Shown: positions 1 through 8,209 of the stretch, piece by piece
Layout: every line of letters begins with the position of its first letter
Position numbering within the stretch: the stretch's first letter is position 1
Made by a program: the position numbers and the translations under genes
The notes under the pieces: generated by a model
The model's database searches: none
What the model saw: only the letters and a program-made list of their open reading frames with translations
What the model was told of the DNA's origin: nothing
Source: a bacterium
GTDB lineage: Bacteria; Myxococcota_A; Bradymonadia; UBA7976; UBA1532
Reading direction: 5' to 3'
Length of the DNA stretch: 64,000 nucleotides
NCBI GenBank assembly: GCA_030427205.1
Contig: JAUHXC010000003.1
Location: forward strand, 333,801 to 397,800

Positions 1-228
1 CTCGGCGGCAGCCCGGTCCTGCTCTCGCTCGAGGTCGACGACCCCGACGCGCTCGTCGAGAAGGCGGTGGCTCACGGGTCGACGGTGATCTTCCCGCTCG
101 CCGATCAGCCCTATGGCCACCGGGATGGGCGCATCCGCGACCCGTTCGGGCACCTGTGGCTCGTCTGGAAGGAGGTCGAGCGGCTCACGCCGGCCGAGAT
201 CCAGGCGCGCATGGCGGCCTACGCGTAG
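1..228 (+). CDS. VOC family (PhnB/glyoxalase-like) protein, C-terminal fragment
   Basis: This is the last 75 codons of a gene whose start lies before the window. Frame 1 is open from base 1 to a TAG at 226-228. The fragment contains the segment HRDGRIRDPFGHLWLVWK, the typical C-terminal strand and metal-ligand region of PhnB-like vicinal-oxygen-chelate proteins (DPFGHLW). It ends RLTPAEIQARMAAYA, a tail common in this subgroup. The substrate cannot be inferred, since members range from glyoxalase-like enzymes to resistance and demethylase-like proteins. It converges on the ABC exporter genes that follow. Confidence 0.8.
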   Translation, partial: LGGSPVLLSLEVDDPDALVEKAVAHGSTVIFPLADQPYGHRDGRIRDPFGHLWLVWKEVERLTPAEIQARMAAYA

Positions 229-241
229 GCCGCCGGCCCGC

Positions 242-2065
242 TCAGATCGAGAAGCCGGTCTCCACCAGCAGCTTGTAGCGCCCGCCGAGCTGCATCAGCT
301 CGTCGTGCGTGCCCTGCTCGATCAGCCGGCCCTGGTGCAGCACCAAAATGCGGTCGGCCTTGGTGATGGTCGACAGCCGGTGGGCGATGACCAGCACCGT
401 GCGCCGGGCGAGCAGCTCGGCGATGGCCTCGTCGATGAGCCCCTCGGTGATCGAGTCGACGCTGGCGGTGGCCTCGTCGAGGATGACCACCGGCGCGGTG
501 CGGGCCATGGCGCGGGCGATGGACAACAGCTGCTTCTGGCCGACGCTGAGGTTGCCGCCGCGCTCGTTGCAGTGGTGTGCGTAGCCGTCGTCCCACTGCT
601 CGATGAAGGTGTCGGCCCGGGCCAGCTGCGCCGCGTGCACCACCTGCTCGTGGTCGATCTCTTCGGCGAGCAGGGTGATGTTGTCTTCGACGCTGCCGTC
701 GAAGAGATACGGGTCCTGGTGCACCACGGTGATGTTGCGCCGCACGTCTTCGAGCTGCACGTCGCGCAGCTCGTGGCCGTCGAAGCGGATGCTGCCCGTA
801 TAGCCGTCGTACATGCGCTGCAAGAGCTTGCCGAGGGTCGTCTTGCCCGATCCGGTCGCGCCGACGATGGCCACCACCTCGCCCGGCTTCACCTCGAAGC
901 GGATGTCGTGCAGCACCTTGGGCCGCTCGGGGCCGTACTGGAAGCCGACGCCGTCGAAGACGATGTGCCCCCGGGCCTCGTCGATGGGCACCTGCCCCGG
1001 CTGGATCTCTTCGCGGGCGTCGAGCAGCCCGAAGACCCGCTCGAGCGCGGCGATGGCCCGCTGGATGGTCGCGAAGCGGCCGCTGAACTCGCGGATGGGC
1101 TGAAACACCTTGGTCAGGTAGTCGACGAAGGCCACCAGCAGGCCCAGGGTGACCCCCTCGGCGCCCATCTCGAACTGCCACGCGCCGAAGGCCAGCATCA
1201 GCCCGATGGCCAGGGCGCTGATGCCGTCCATGATCGCGTAGAGCCCCGCGTCCCACCAGTTGGCCTGCTTGTAGACGTCGAGGTAGTGATACGCCTGCGA
1301 ACGGAACGCGTCGCGGGTGCGCTTCTCGGCCCCGTAGAGCTGCACGACCTGCATGCCGTGGATCTGCTCGGCGAAGTAGCCGTTGAGCTTGCTCAGGCTG
1401 CGGCGGATGTCGGCGAAGAGCACCCGCAGCTTCTTTCTGAACAGGTTGACCACCCCGATGATCACCGGGCTGATGGCGAAGGCCACCAGGGTCAGCTTCC
1501 AGTCGAGCACCAGCATCGAGATGACCGTGCCCAGGATGAAGAAGGCGTCGGTCACCAGCCCCACCGCGCCGAACGACAGGCTCTCGTAGATCGCCTCGAC
1601 GTCGTTGGTGGTGCGGGTCATCAGCGAGCCGGTGGTGCGCTGGTCGAAGAAGCGCGCCCCCTGGCCCATGACGTGGCGGAAGAGATCCTGCCGCAGCTTC
1701 GCCAGCGCGCGCAGGCCGATCACCTGCAGGGCGTAGAGGCCCAGGTTGCGGGTCAGGAAGCCCACGAAGACCACGCCGGCGAAGATCAGGGCCACGTCGA
1801 GCAGGCCGCGCAGGTCGCCGTTGTCGATGTAGCCGTCGATGCCCTCCTTGAGCAGCAGCGGCTGGGCCAGATCGGTCAGCACCCCGATGGGGGTCATGAT
1901 CACGACGAGCCAGAACCAGCCCATGTGCTGCTTGACGTAGGGCCAGATGCGGGCGACGAGCTGCCAGTCGGTGCCTTTGGCCTCGTCCCGCGGGCCGTCC
2001 TCGGCGCGGTCGTCGGCGGGCGTCTTCTCGGGGCCCTTCTTCTGCGGGGTCCGGGCGTCACTCAT
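242..2065 (-). CDS. ABC exporter half-transporter, subunit with intact Walker B
   Basis: This 607-residue protein is a fused permease-ATPase of the MsbA/LmrCD/TM287-288 type. About six membrane segments lie between residues 45 and 320, followed by a nucleotide-binding domain. The domain has Walker A GATGSGKTT (402-410), a degenerate signature LSVGQ (506-510), Walker B VVILDE with the catalytic Glu (E531) and an H-loop His (about 562). Its ATG overlaps the stop of the upstream partner gene by 8 bases, so the two are co-transcribed and probably translationally coupled. The partner lacks the catalytic Glu but has a perfect LSGGQ, so the pair fits a heterodimer with one degenerate ATP site. It probably exports lipids, drugs or peptides; the substrate is unknown. 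Confidence 0.93.
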   Translation of the reverse strand: MSDARTPQKKGPEKTPADDRAEDGPRDEAKGTDWQLVARIWPYVKQHMGWFWLVVIMTPIGVLTDLAQPLLLKEGIDGYIDNGDLRGLLDVALIFAGVVFVGFLTRNLGLYALQVIGLRALAKLRQDLFRHVMGQGARFFDQRTTGSLMTRTTNDVEAIYESLSFGAVGLVTDAFFILGTVISMLVLDWKLTLVAFAISPVIIGVVNLFRKKLRVLFADIRRSLSKLNGYFAEQIHGMQVVQLYGAEKRTRDAFRSQAYHYLDVYKQANWWDAGLYAIMDGISALAIGLMLAFGAWQFEMGAEGVTLGLLVAFVDYLTKVFQPIREFSGRFATIQRAIAALERVFGLLDAREEIQPGQVPIDEARGHIVFDGVGFQYGPERPKVLHDIRFEVKPGEVVAIVGATGSGKTTLGKLLQRMYDGYTGSIRFDGHELRDVQLEDVRRNITVVHQDPYLFDGSVEDNITLLAEEIDHEQVVHAAQLARADTFIEQWDDGYAHHCNERGGNLSVGQKQLLSIARAMARTAPVVILDEATASVDSITEGLIDEAIAELLARRTVLVIAHRLSTITKADRILVLHQGRLIEQGTHDELMQLGGRYKLLVETGFSI

Positions 2066-3908
2066 CGTCCGCCTCCCCCGGGCCGGCGGCCTCGGCGGCG
2101 TCGAGCGCCTCGGCCCGCTCGGCGGCCTGCTGCAGCGCCCACGCCCTGGCGTAGGGCTCGGCGGTCTCGAGCAGCTCGGCGTGCTGCCCCTGCGCCACGA
2201 GGCGCCCGTCGTCGAGCACCAATATGCGGTCGGCCTTGGTCAGCACGCTGATGCGGTGGCTGACCACCAGCGTCGTCTTGTGCGCCGCCCGCCGATACAG
2301 CGCCTCGATGAGCCGCTTCTCGGTGGCGTGGTCGACGGCGCTCATCACGTCGTCGAGCAGCAGCACCTCGAAGTCGCGGTAGAACGCCCGCGCGAGGGCC
2401 GTGCGCTGCCGCTGCCCGCCGCTGAGGGTGATGCCGCGCTCGCCGACGGTGGTCTCGAGCCCGTCGGGGAAGGCGCCCACGTCGACGTCGAGCGCCGCGT
2501 CGGCCACCGCCTGCTGCAATCGGGCCTCGTCGACCTGACCCTCGGGATCGGCCAGGGCGATGTTCTCCTTGATCGAGCGGCTGAAGAGGAAGGCCTCCTG
2601 GCCGACGCAGGCCACCCGCCGCCAGTAGTCGCGCACCGGCACGTCGCGGATGTCGACCCCGTCGAGCGTCACCGAGCCCGCCGGCGGCTCGTGGATGCGC
2701 GCCAGCAGCCCGAGCAAGGTGCTCTTGCCGCTGCCGGTCAGCCCGAAGATGCCCAGGGTCTCGCCCGGGTGAACCTCGAAGTCGAGCCCCGACAGCGCCG
2801 GGCGGTCGGCGCCGTGGTGGGTGAAGCTCAGGTCGCGCACCCGCAGGCCGTGGCCCTGCGCCGTCGGCGGCGGCAGGGTCGTCTTCGCCTCGGGCCGGTC
2901 GATCGGCGCGTCGATCAGCTCGTAGATCCGGCCGAGCGCGATATAGCCCCGCTGGGTGGCGCCGATGAGGAAGCCGAAGCTGAACAGCCCGGCGACCATG
3001 ATGTTGACGTAGGCCACGAACGCGGTGAGCTCGCCGATGGTCAGCCGGTCTTCGATGACCATGCGCCCGCCGATGTAGAGCACCAGCACCACGCACAGCT
3101 TGCCGACGGTGGGCACCACCGGCAGGATCCACTGGCGGATCTTCAGCAGCCGCTCGCCGATGTCGAGCAGCTCTTCGTTCTCGGTGTCGAAGCGGCCGTG
3201 CACCCCGGGCAGCGCGTTGTAGGCCTGCATCACCGCCACGCCGCTGTAGCTCTCGAGGATCTTGTCCGACAGCTTCGCGGTCTGCGCCAGGTTGGCCCCG
3301 AAGAGCGCGAACATCTTCACGATGCCGTAGCGCAGGATGAAGCCCGAGGCGATGAGCGGCGCGGCGACCCACAGGGTGAGCACGACGTCCATCGAGAACA
3401 TGCGCCCCAGGGTCAGCGCGAGGGTGAAGACGCTGTTGAAGAGCTGCAGCGACGCGAAGCCGATGAGCGCGCGCATCGCGTTGGCGTCGTTGGTGCCGCG
3501 GCTGATGATGTCGCCCGGCCGGGTCTTGTCGAAGAAGCGCTGCGGCAGCTCGAGCAGGTGGTCGAAGAGGCTCGACTTGACCCGGAACTCGACGGTGCGG
3601 CCCGGGTTGAAGAAGAGGGTGCGGCTGAGGGTGCGCACCACGATGATGCCCAGCCCGGCGACCAGGATGATGAGCGCCCACTTCAGCGCGCCGTCGAAGC
3701 CGAGGCCCTCGTCGAGGGCGTCGATGGCGTATTGCACGAAGGTGGGGATGGCCACGGTGAGCACGTTGGTGGCGACCAGGCAGAGGATGCCCAGCAGATA
3801 CCAGCCGCGATAGCGGGCGGCGTACTCGTTCCAGAATCTCAGCAGGCGTTTCACGGGCCGACCTTCGCCGCTCGGTGCGCGGTGCGCAACCCGGTCGTCG
3901 AGCGACAT
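2058..3908 (-). CDS. ABC exporter half-transporter, subunit with degenerate catalytic site
   Basis: This 616-residue permease-ATPase is the partner of the downstream gene. Membrane segments lie at about residues 35-320. The nucleotide-binding domain has Walker A GLTGSGKST (389-397), an intact LSGGQ (495-499) and Walker B LLLDD, where Asp520 replaces the catalytic Glu. The H-loop His is at about 551. An Asp here together with the altered signature (LSVGQ) of the partner would both fall in the same composite ATP site, as in known asymmetric heterodimeric exporters. The ATG at 3908 has no clear ribosome binding site. A GTG at codon 19 (3852-3854) is preceded by GAAGG and is a reasonable alternative start. 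A C-terminal Ala/Glu-rich tail follows the ATPase. Confidence 0.92.
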   Translation of the reverse strand: MSLDDRVAHRAPSGEGRPVKRLLRFWNEYAARYRGWYLLGILCLVATNVLTVAIPTFVQYAIDALDEGLGFDGALKWALIILVAGLGIIVVRTLSRTLFFNPGRTVEFRVKSSLFDHLLELPQRFFDKTRPGDIISRGTNDANAMRALIGFASLQLFNSVFTLALTLGRMFSMDVVLTLWVAAPLIASGFILRYGIVKMFALFGANLAQTAKLSDKILESYSGVAVMQAYNALPGVHGRFDTENEELLDIGERLLKIRQWILPVVPTVGKLCVVLVLYIGGRMVIEDRLTIGELTAFVAYVNIMVAGLFSFGFLIGATQRGYIALGRIYELIDAPIDRPEAKTTLPPPTAQGHGLRVRDLSFTHHGADRPALSGLDFEVHPGETLGIFGLTGSGKSTLLGLLARIHEPPAGSVTLDGVDIRDVPVRDYWRRVACVGQEAFLFSRSIKENIALADPEGQVDEARLQQAVADAALDVDVGAFPDGLETTVGERGITLSGGQRQRTALARAFYRDFEVLLLDDVMSAVDHATEKRLIEALYRRAAHKTTLVVSHRISVLTKADRILVLDDGRLVAQGQHAELLETAEPYARAWALQQAAERAEALDAAEAAGPGEADDE

Positions 3909-3930
3909 TGGCGGCCGGGGGATCGAGGCG

Positions 3931-4692
3931 TCAGATGCGCGGGTCGTAATCCAGGTCGCGGCGCGGGCCGCCCGGGCGGCCGATGATGATCCGGTTCTTG
4001 GGGGTCACGGCGCGGGGGATGGCGCTCCACTCGACCGCGTAGCCGGCGCCTTCGAGGCGGTAGGTGCGGTCGATGTCGATGGCCACGTCGGGGCCCATCA
4101 GCTCGTCGAAGGCGGTCGGCCGGTGGTGATAGCTCGAGGTGTGATGGCAGCAGGGCATGACCGCCACGGGGCCGCCGCAGTTGATCGCCGACTTGATCGC
4201 CCGGTCGGTGCGCGGGCCGCAGGCGTGCACCGCGACCACCGCGGCGTCATCGGGCAGGTCGACGTGGTGCCGGATGCCTTGCTTGCGGAACTCGACCTTG
4301 GCCGGCACCCAGGGGCCCACCTCGGCGACGGCGTCGAGGATGAGGTCATGGGCCGGCGGGCGCATCTTGTCGACGAGGATGACCCGCTCGACGCGCCGCT
4401 CGAAGAGGCCGTAGAGCAGGCCGACGAAGCCGTGGCCGCAGAAGAGGTCGGCGACGACGGGCGCGCGCACGGCCCGGCGGGTGCGGGCGAAGAACTCGAC
4501 GGCCTCGCAGAACTCCTTGATGTCGATGGCGAAGCGCTTGGACAGCGCCCGGGCGAGGCGGTGGATGTGCGCGTCGCCGGGGAAGTGGTGGTCCCAGAAG
4601 GGCGCCATGCGGTCCTTGCGGCAGACCAGCGCGGCGGCCTCAGGGGTGTTGAACTGGCGCAGGGCCTTGAAGGCGCGGTCGAGGTGGGCCAT
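3931..4692 (-). CDS. SAM-dependent methyltransferase-like protein (Methyltransf_32 type)
   Basis: The protein is 253 residues from the ATG at 4690-4692 (a TTG 36 bases upstream is also in frame but less likely). It carries a class I methyltransferase motif I (VVADLFCGHGFVGLLYG), an acidic motif II region (VILVDK) and later AVHACGPRTD and MPCCHH. The HACG and PCC(H/Y)H motifs are typical of the Methyltransf_32/METTL25- and TRM13-like branch, which includes RNA-modifying enzymes. RNA is therefore a plausible substrate, but this is inference. It lies downstream of nothing obvious and is divergent from the ATPase gene at 4779, with only about 85 bases for both promoters. Confidence 0.72.
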   Translation of the reverse strand: MAHLDRAFKALRQFNTPEAAALVCRKDRMAPFWDHHFPGDAHIHRLARALSKRFAIDIKEFCEAVEFFARTRRAVRAPVVADLFCGHGFVGLLYGLFERRVERVILVDKMRPPAHDLILDAVAEVGPWVPAKVEFRKQGIRHHVDLPDDAAVVAVHACGPRTDRAIKSAINCGGPVAVMPCCHHTSSYHHRPTAFDELMGPDVAIDIDRTYRLEGAGYAVEWSAIPRAVTPKNRIIIGRPGGPRRDLDYDPRI

Positions 4693-4741
4693 GGCCGCCG
4701 TGTCGCACGGGCAGGGGCGGGGCGGCAAGGGGTGACGAAGA

Positions 4742-4770
4742 TTGCGGGTCGATCGGGCGGCGGCCTATGC
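4742..4770 (+). promoter_or_regulatory. Candidate promoter of the ATPase/nuclease pair
   Basis: TTGCGG (4742-4747) and TATGCT (4765-4770) are separated by 17 bases. The -10 match is good and the -35 moderate. The -10 ends only 8 bases before the ATG at 4779, so transcription from it would give a nearly or fully leaderless mRNA. This is one reason to prefer 4779 over 4767 as start. Confidence 0.35.
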
Positions 4771-4778
4771 TCCGGGCG

Positions 4779-6203
4779 ATGAAGAGCAACGACCCCTTTC
4801 GCGCGCGGCTGACCGTGGAGAACCTGGGCGCGATCGAGCGCGCCGAGATGACCATCCGGCCGCTGACGCTGTTCTTCGGGCCGAATGGCACGAACAAGAC
4901 CTGGGCGGCGTACGCGCTGTATGGGTTGTTGCGGCGGTTTCGAAGCGGCTTCGCCTGGACCGAGGACATCGACCCGGCGTTGGTCGCAGAAGGTGACGAA
5001 GCACTTGCTCACCTCATACGACAGTTCGAATTGCGTCCAGATGCGTTCCATCGTACGTCCTTGGTCTTGCCTCGTCCACCATCACTATCCCGGCTGTCTG
5101 GGCCTGAGATCGCCGGGGTCCTGGCGCTCAAGTCCGGCGTCCTCGACAGCGCAGGAGCAACGCTCGACACTCCACTATCACCCTCCATCCCGGAGTCCGT
5201 TCCAGTCGATATCGAGCTGGATGCCAAGACTACTGGGCAATGGTCGTATGAGTTCGACCGTGAGGCCAAGATATGCCGGGTGACAACAAGCCCGGATCTC
5301 AGATCCTCCCGACATCTCTTGTCAGTCATTCTTGGTGACATGCTCCGGGTCGGGGGGTCTACGATCGCGTTCCCTGCCGAACGCAAAGCACTACTCACGC
5401 TTCATCAGCAGCTCTCGACTCTCAGCGTCTTCGGTCGGCTATCCCCAAGTGCTGTCGCTGCCGATGCAGCACATCTCGGCACCTCCTTGGTGGACGAACG
5501 ACTCCGGACGGCTGCTCATGCGCTGGAGGCATCGCTGCCGCAACCTTCAATGAATTTCGTGCGCTACATCGATAACCTGTGGCACCTCAATCCAGACTTC
5601 CTGTCGAGCCCGGTAGAAGGTCTCGCAGAAACTCTTGAGGGGATACTCGGAGGTCGGCTGGATTTCGAGAAGACACAAACAGGCGTTGGCCGGTCACCAC
5701 ACCTGAGGTTCAGGGTCGGAGATATCGACCTGCCTGTCCACAGCAGTCACTCTCTCGCCCGGTCATTGGGTGGCGTCGGACTGTACCTGCGAGACTCCGC
5801 GAGAGTCGGCGACTTCGTCTTCATCGACGAGCCGGAGATGAACGCGCACCCCGAGACCCAGGTGGCCATCGCCGAGCTCATGGCGCTCATGGTCAACGCC
5901 GGGCTGCGGGTCGTCGCCACCACGCACAGCCCCTATATCATCGACCACCTGCACAACCTCATCGAAGCCGAGCGCCTGCAACCCGACGCACAGGCGCGCT
6001 TCGCCGAACGCTTCAAGCTGAAGACCGCCGACGCCTTCATCGCGGCGGATAAGGTCGCGGCCTATCACTTCGGCCGCGATGGCATGGTCTCCGATGTCTT
6101 CGATCGAGATGACAGAGTCATCGACTGGTCGATCCTGGGCGACGACGCCGATGACATCGCCAACCTCTACAGCGAGCTGCTGGGCGCACAGCTGGATGAG
6201 TGA
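4779..6203 (+). CDS. AAA/OLD-like ATPase (AAA_15/AAA_21 type), candidate defence protein
   Basis: The protein is about 474 residues from ATG 4779; another ATG at 4767 is in frame. Residue numbers below count from 4767. It has an N-terminal SMC/ABC-like fold start (LTVENLGAIERAEMTI), an unusual P-loop GPNGTNKT (38-45), a long central insertion (about 60-330), Walker B VFIDEPEMNAHPE (351-363) and an H-loop TTHSPYIIDHL (385-395). This is the layout of AAA_15/AAA_21/OLD-family ATPases, which often pair with nucleases in phage defence (Septu, PARIS and Gabija are examples of the broad class). The next gene overlaps it by 8 bases and looks like a PD-(D/E)XK nuclease. The central part (about 4990-5760) is visibly lower in GC, with different codon use from both its own ends and its neighbours, suggesting recombination or recent acquisition. 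A defence role is inference. Confidence 0.8.
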   Translation: MKSNDPFRARLTVENLGAIERAEMTIRPLTLFFGPNGTNKTWAAYALYGLLRRFRSGFAWTEDIDPALVAEGDEALAHLIRQFELRPDAFHRTSLVLPRPPSLSRLSGPEIAGVLALKSGVLDSAGATLDTPLSPSIPESVPVDIELDAKTTGQWSYEFDREAKICRVTTSPDLRSSRHLLSVILGDMLRVGGSTIAFPAERKALLTLHQQLSTLSVFGRLSPSAVAADAAHLGTSLVDERLRTAAHALEASLPQPSMNFVRYIDNLWHLNPDFLSSPVEGLAETLEGILGGRLDFEKTQTGVGRSPHLRFRVGDIDLPVHSSHSLARSLGGVGLYLRDSARVGDFVFIDEPEMNAHPETQVAIAELMALMVNAGLRVVATTHSPYIIDHLHNLIEAERLQPDAQARFAERFKLKTADAFIAADKVAAYHFGRDGMVSDVFDRDDRVIDWSILGDDADDIANLYSELLGAQLDE

Positions 6204-6681
6204 CCTCGACTGGGTCTTCGAAGTCGTGCCGCGCGCCTGTCTGCTCGACGGCAAGACCAGCGGCCGTGAGAGCGGCATCGGCTTCCGCTTCGGCGGGCGT
6301 GATGGCCAGTATCTGCTCTTTCACACCGACAGCGACCCGTTCCGTGATGCGCTGGCCCTCGCCGGCGAGCGGTGCTGTGACTATGCCCTGTTCTGGCGCC
6401 GACGCGCGGCGACTCACTCGACGGCGATCGAGCTCAAGGGCGGCAGCCTCGGCCGAGCCTTCACCCAGGTCGAGGGTCTGCTCGACGCCGTGCGCCGACG
6501 CACTCGGGGACGCGATGTGAAGCCGTCGGCGGTCATCGTATTTCGCGGTCGCCTCGACAAGCCGCTGCTCCAGCGGTTGACCGGCAAGCTGCGCCGCAAT
6601 GGCATCGAGGTGCACGTCAAGACGGTCAAGCGGGGGAACGTCGACCTGGATCCCATCCTCGCGCGGATCGACAAGCCATGA
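6196..6681 (+). CDS. Small PD-(D/E)XK nuclease-like partner of the ATPase
   Basis: This 161-residue protein overlaps the ATPase stop by 8 bases (ATGAGTGA arrangement), which implies coupling. It contains a candidate PD-(D/E)XK core: Asp62 in CDYALF, then AIELKGG with Glu79 and Lys81, then AFTQVEGLL with Gln91, followed by an Arg/Lys-rich alpha/beta segment (AVIVFRGRL). The order Asp, Glu-X-Lys, Gln is that of the restriction-endonuclease-like fold. I do not recognise a named family. Paired with an AAA ATPase it suggests a nuclease effector or DNA/RNA-targeting partner. The last four bases overlap the start of the FAD oxidoreductase, which may be co-transcribed without being functionally linked. 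The nuclease assignment rests on motif spacing only. Confidence 0.6.
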   Translation: MSDLDWVFEVVPRACLLDGKTSGRESGIGFRFGGRDGQYLLFHTDSDPFRDALALAGERCCDYALFWRRRAATHSTAIELKGGSLGRAFTQVEGLLDAVRRRTRGRDVKPSAVIVFRGRLDKPLLQRLTGKLRRNGIEVHVKTVKRGNVDLDPILARIDKP

Positions 6682-8198
6682 CCGACCCCGACGCGATCGT
6701 CATCGGCGCCGGGCCCAACGGGCTCGCGGCGGCCAATCGGCTGGCGGACGCCGGGCTCACGGTGCTCGTCTGCGAGCAGCACCCCACGCGCATCGGCGGG
6801 GCCTGCGCCACCGAAGACGGCGCCGAGGCCGGTACGCGAGCCGGCTGCAAGCACGACGTCGGGGCGGCGTTCTTCCCGTTCAACAAGGCCAGCCCGGCGT
6901 TCAATGCGCTCGAGCTCCAGAAGTGGGGGCTCGAGTTCGCCTGGGCCGAGGTCGAGAGCTGCCATCCGGCGCCCGATGGCTCGTCGGCGGCGATCAGCCG
7001 CGATGACGACGCCACCGCGCAGAGCCTCGGCGGGCGGGACGGCGACGCGTGGCGCCGGCTGATCGCGTGGCATCGGCTGGCCGAGCCCAAGCTCATCGAC
7101 GCGCTGCTCTCGCCGCTGCCGGGCATCGCCTCGAAGCTGAAGCTGTTGCCCATCGACCTCTTCCGCTTCGCGCGCATCGCGCTGTCGACCTCGGGCGGCT
7201 TCTCGCGGCGGCTGTTCCGCAGCGAGGCCGCCCGGCGCATCGTGCCCGGCCTGGGGCTGCACGTGGACATCGGCCCCGACGACCTCTTCGGCGCGGCGCT
7301 GGGGTACTTCCTGGCGACGACGGCGGCGACCGGCGGCAACGCGATCCCGGTGGGCGGGGCCGGCGCGATCACCGCGGCGATGGCCCGCCGGCTCGAGAGC
7401 AAAGGCGGTGCGGTGCGCCTCGGCGCGTCGGTGGCCCGTATTGCGGTCGAGGGCAAACAGGCGCGGGCGGTGGTGCTGGCCGACGGCACCGAGATCGCCG
7501 CGCGCACGATCCTGGCCGATACGGGGGCGCCGGCGCTGTTCAACCGGCTGCTGCCCGCAGACGCGGTGCCCGGCCGCGTGCGGCGGGCGATGACCCGGTT
7601 CACCCGCGGCTGGGGCGCTTTCAAGGTGGACTGGGTGCTCGACGGCCCGGTGCCGTGGAAGAGCGGCGAGGCGCGGCGGGCGGCGGTGGTGCACGCCGGC
7701 GACGACATCGACGATCTGGCCCGCTTCACCGCCGAGGCCCGCGGCGGCGCGATCCCGAGCAATCCTTATCTGGTCATCGGGCAGCAGAGCCTCGCCGATC
7801 CGACCCGCGCGCCGGACGGGCTGCAGACGCTGTGGGCCTACTCCCGGGTGCCGCCGCAGGTCGAGGGCGGCTGGGCGACGCGGCGCGAGGCCTTCGCCGA
7901 TACCATCGACGCCCGCATCGAGGGGCTCGCGCCCGGCTTCCGCCAGCGCATCGTCGCCCGGCGCATCGTCGCGCCGCCCGATCTGGAGGCGTTCGATCCG
8001 AACCTGGTCGGCGGCGACCTGGGCGGCGGCTCGAATCACTGGTCGAATCAGCTGATCTTCCGGCCGGTGTTTCCCTATTTTCGCTACGCGACGCCGGTGC
8101 GCGGAGTCTTTCTGGCGTCGAGCTATGCCCATCCGGGGGCCGGGGTTCACGGCATGTGCGGTTGGAACGCCGCCGGCGCGGCCTTGCGCCGGCTCTGA
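6678..8198 (+). CDS. FAD-dependent oxidoreductase, phytoene desaturase/CrtI-like
   Basis: This 506-residue protein starts at an ATG overlapping the previous stop by four bases. The N-terminus has the dinucleotide-binding motif IVIGAGPNGLAAANRLADAG (Gly10, Gly12, Gly15) and an acidic residue at the end of strand 2 (VCEQ). The RIGGACAT segment follows, as in carotenoid desaturase/isomerase-like flavoproteins. Near the C-terminus, GVFLASSYAHPGAGVHGMCG matches the second FAD-binding region of the CrtI-like family. Length agrees with the family. Substrate is unknown; no carotenoid or terpene genes are nearby. It converges on the MATE gene. Confidence 0.85.
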   Translation: MTDPDAIVIGAGPNGLAAANRLADAGLTVLVCEQHPTRIGGACATEDGAEAGTRAGCKHDVGAAFFPFNKASPAFNALELQKWGLEFAWAEVESCHPAPDGSSAAISRDDDATAQSLGGRDGDAWRRLIAWHRLAEPKLIDALLSPLPGIASKLKLLPIDLFRFARIALSTSGGFSRRLFRSEAARRIVPGLGLHVDIGPDDLFGAALGYFLATTAATGGNAIPVGGAGAITAAMARRLESKGGAVRLGASVARIAVEGKQARAVVLADGTEIAARTILADTGAPALFNRLLPADAVPGRVRRAMTRFTRGWGAFKVDWVLDGPVPWKSGEARRAAVVHAGDDIDDLARFTAEARGGAIPSNPYLVIGQQSLADPTRAPDGLQTLWAYSRVPPQVEGGWATRREAFADTIDARIEGLAPGFRQRIVARRIVAPPDLEAFDPNLVGGDLGGGSNHWSNQLIFRPVFPYFRYATPVRGVFLASSYAHPGAGVHGMCGWNAAGAALRRL

Positions 8199-8209
8199 CC
8201 GGCGGTCAG
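8195..8209. terminator. Short palindrome shared by two convergent stops
   Basis: CTGACC-GGC-GGTCAG forms a 6-bp stem with a 3-base loop. It contains the stop codons of both the FAD oxidoreductase (+) and the MATE exporter (-). There is no T-run, so termination activity is uncertain. Confidence 0.25.

Noticed and set aside
4693..4728. TTG start 36 bases upstream of the methyltransferase-like gene
   Set aside because: The added residues are Pro/Cys-rich, there is no ribosome binding site, and an ATG directly precedes the conserved sequence.
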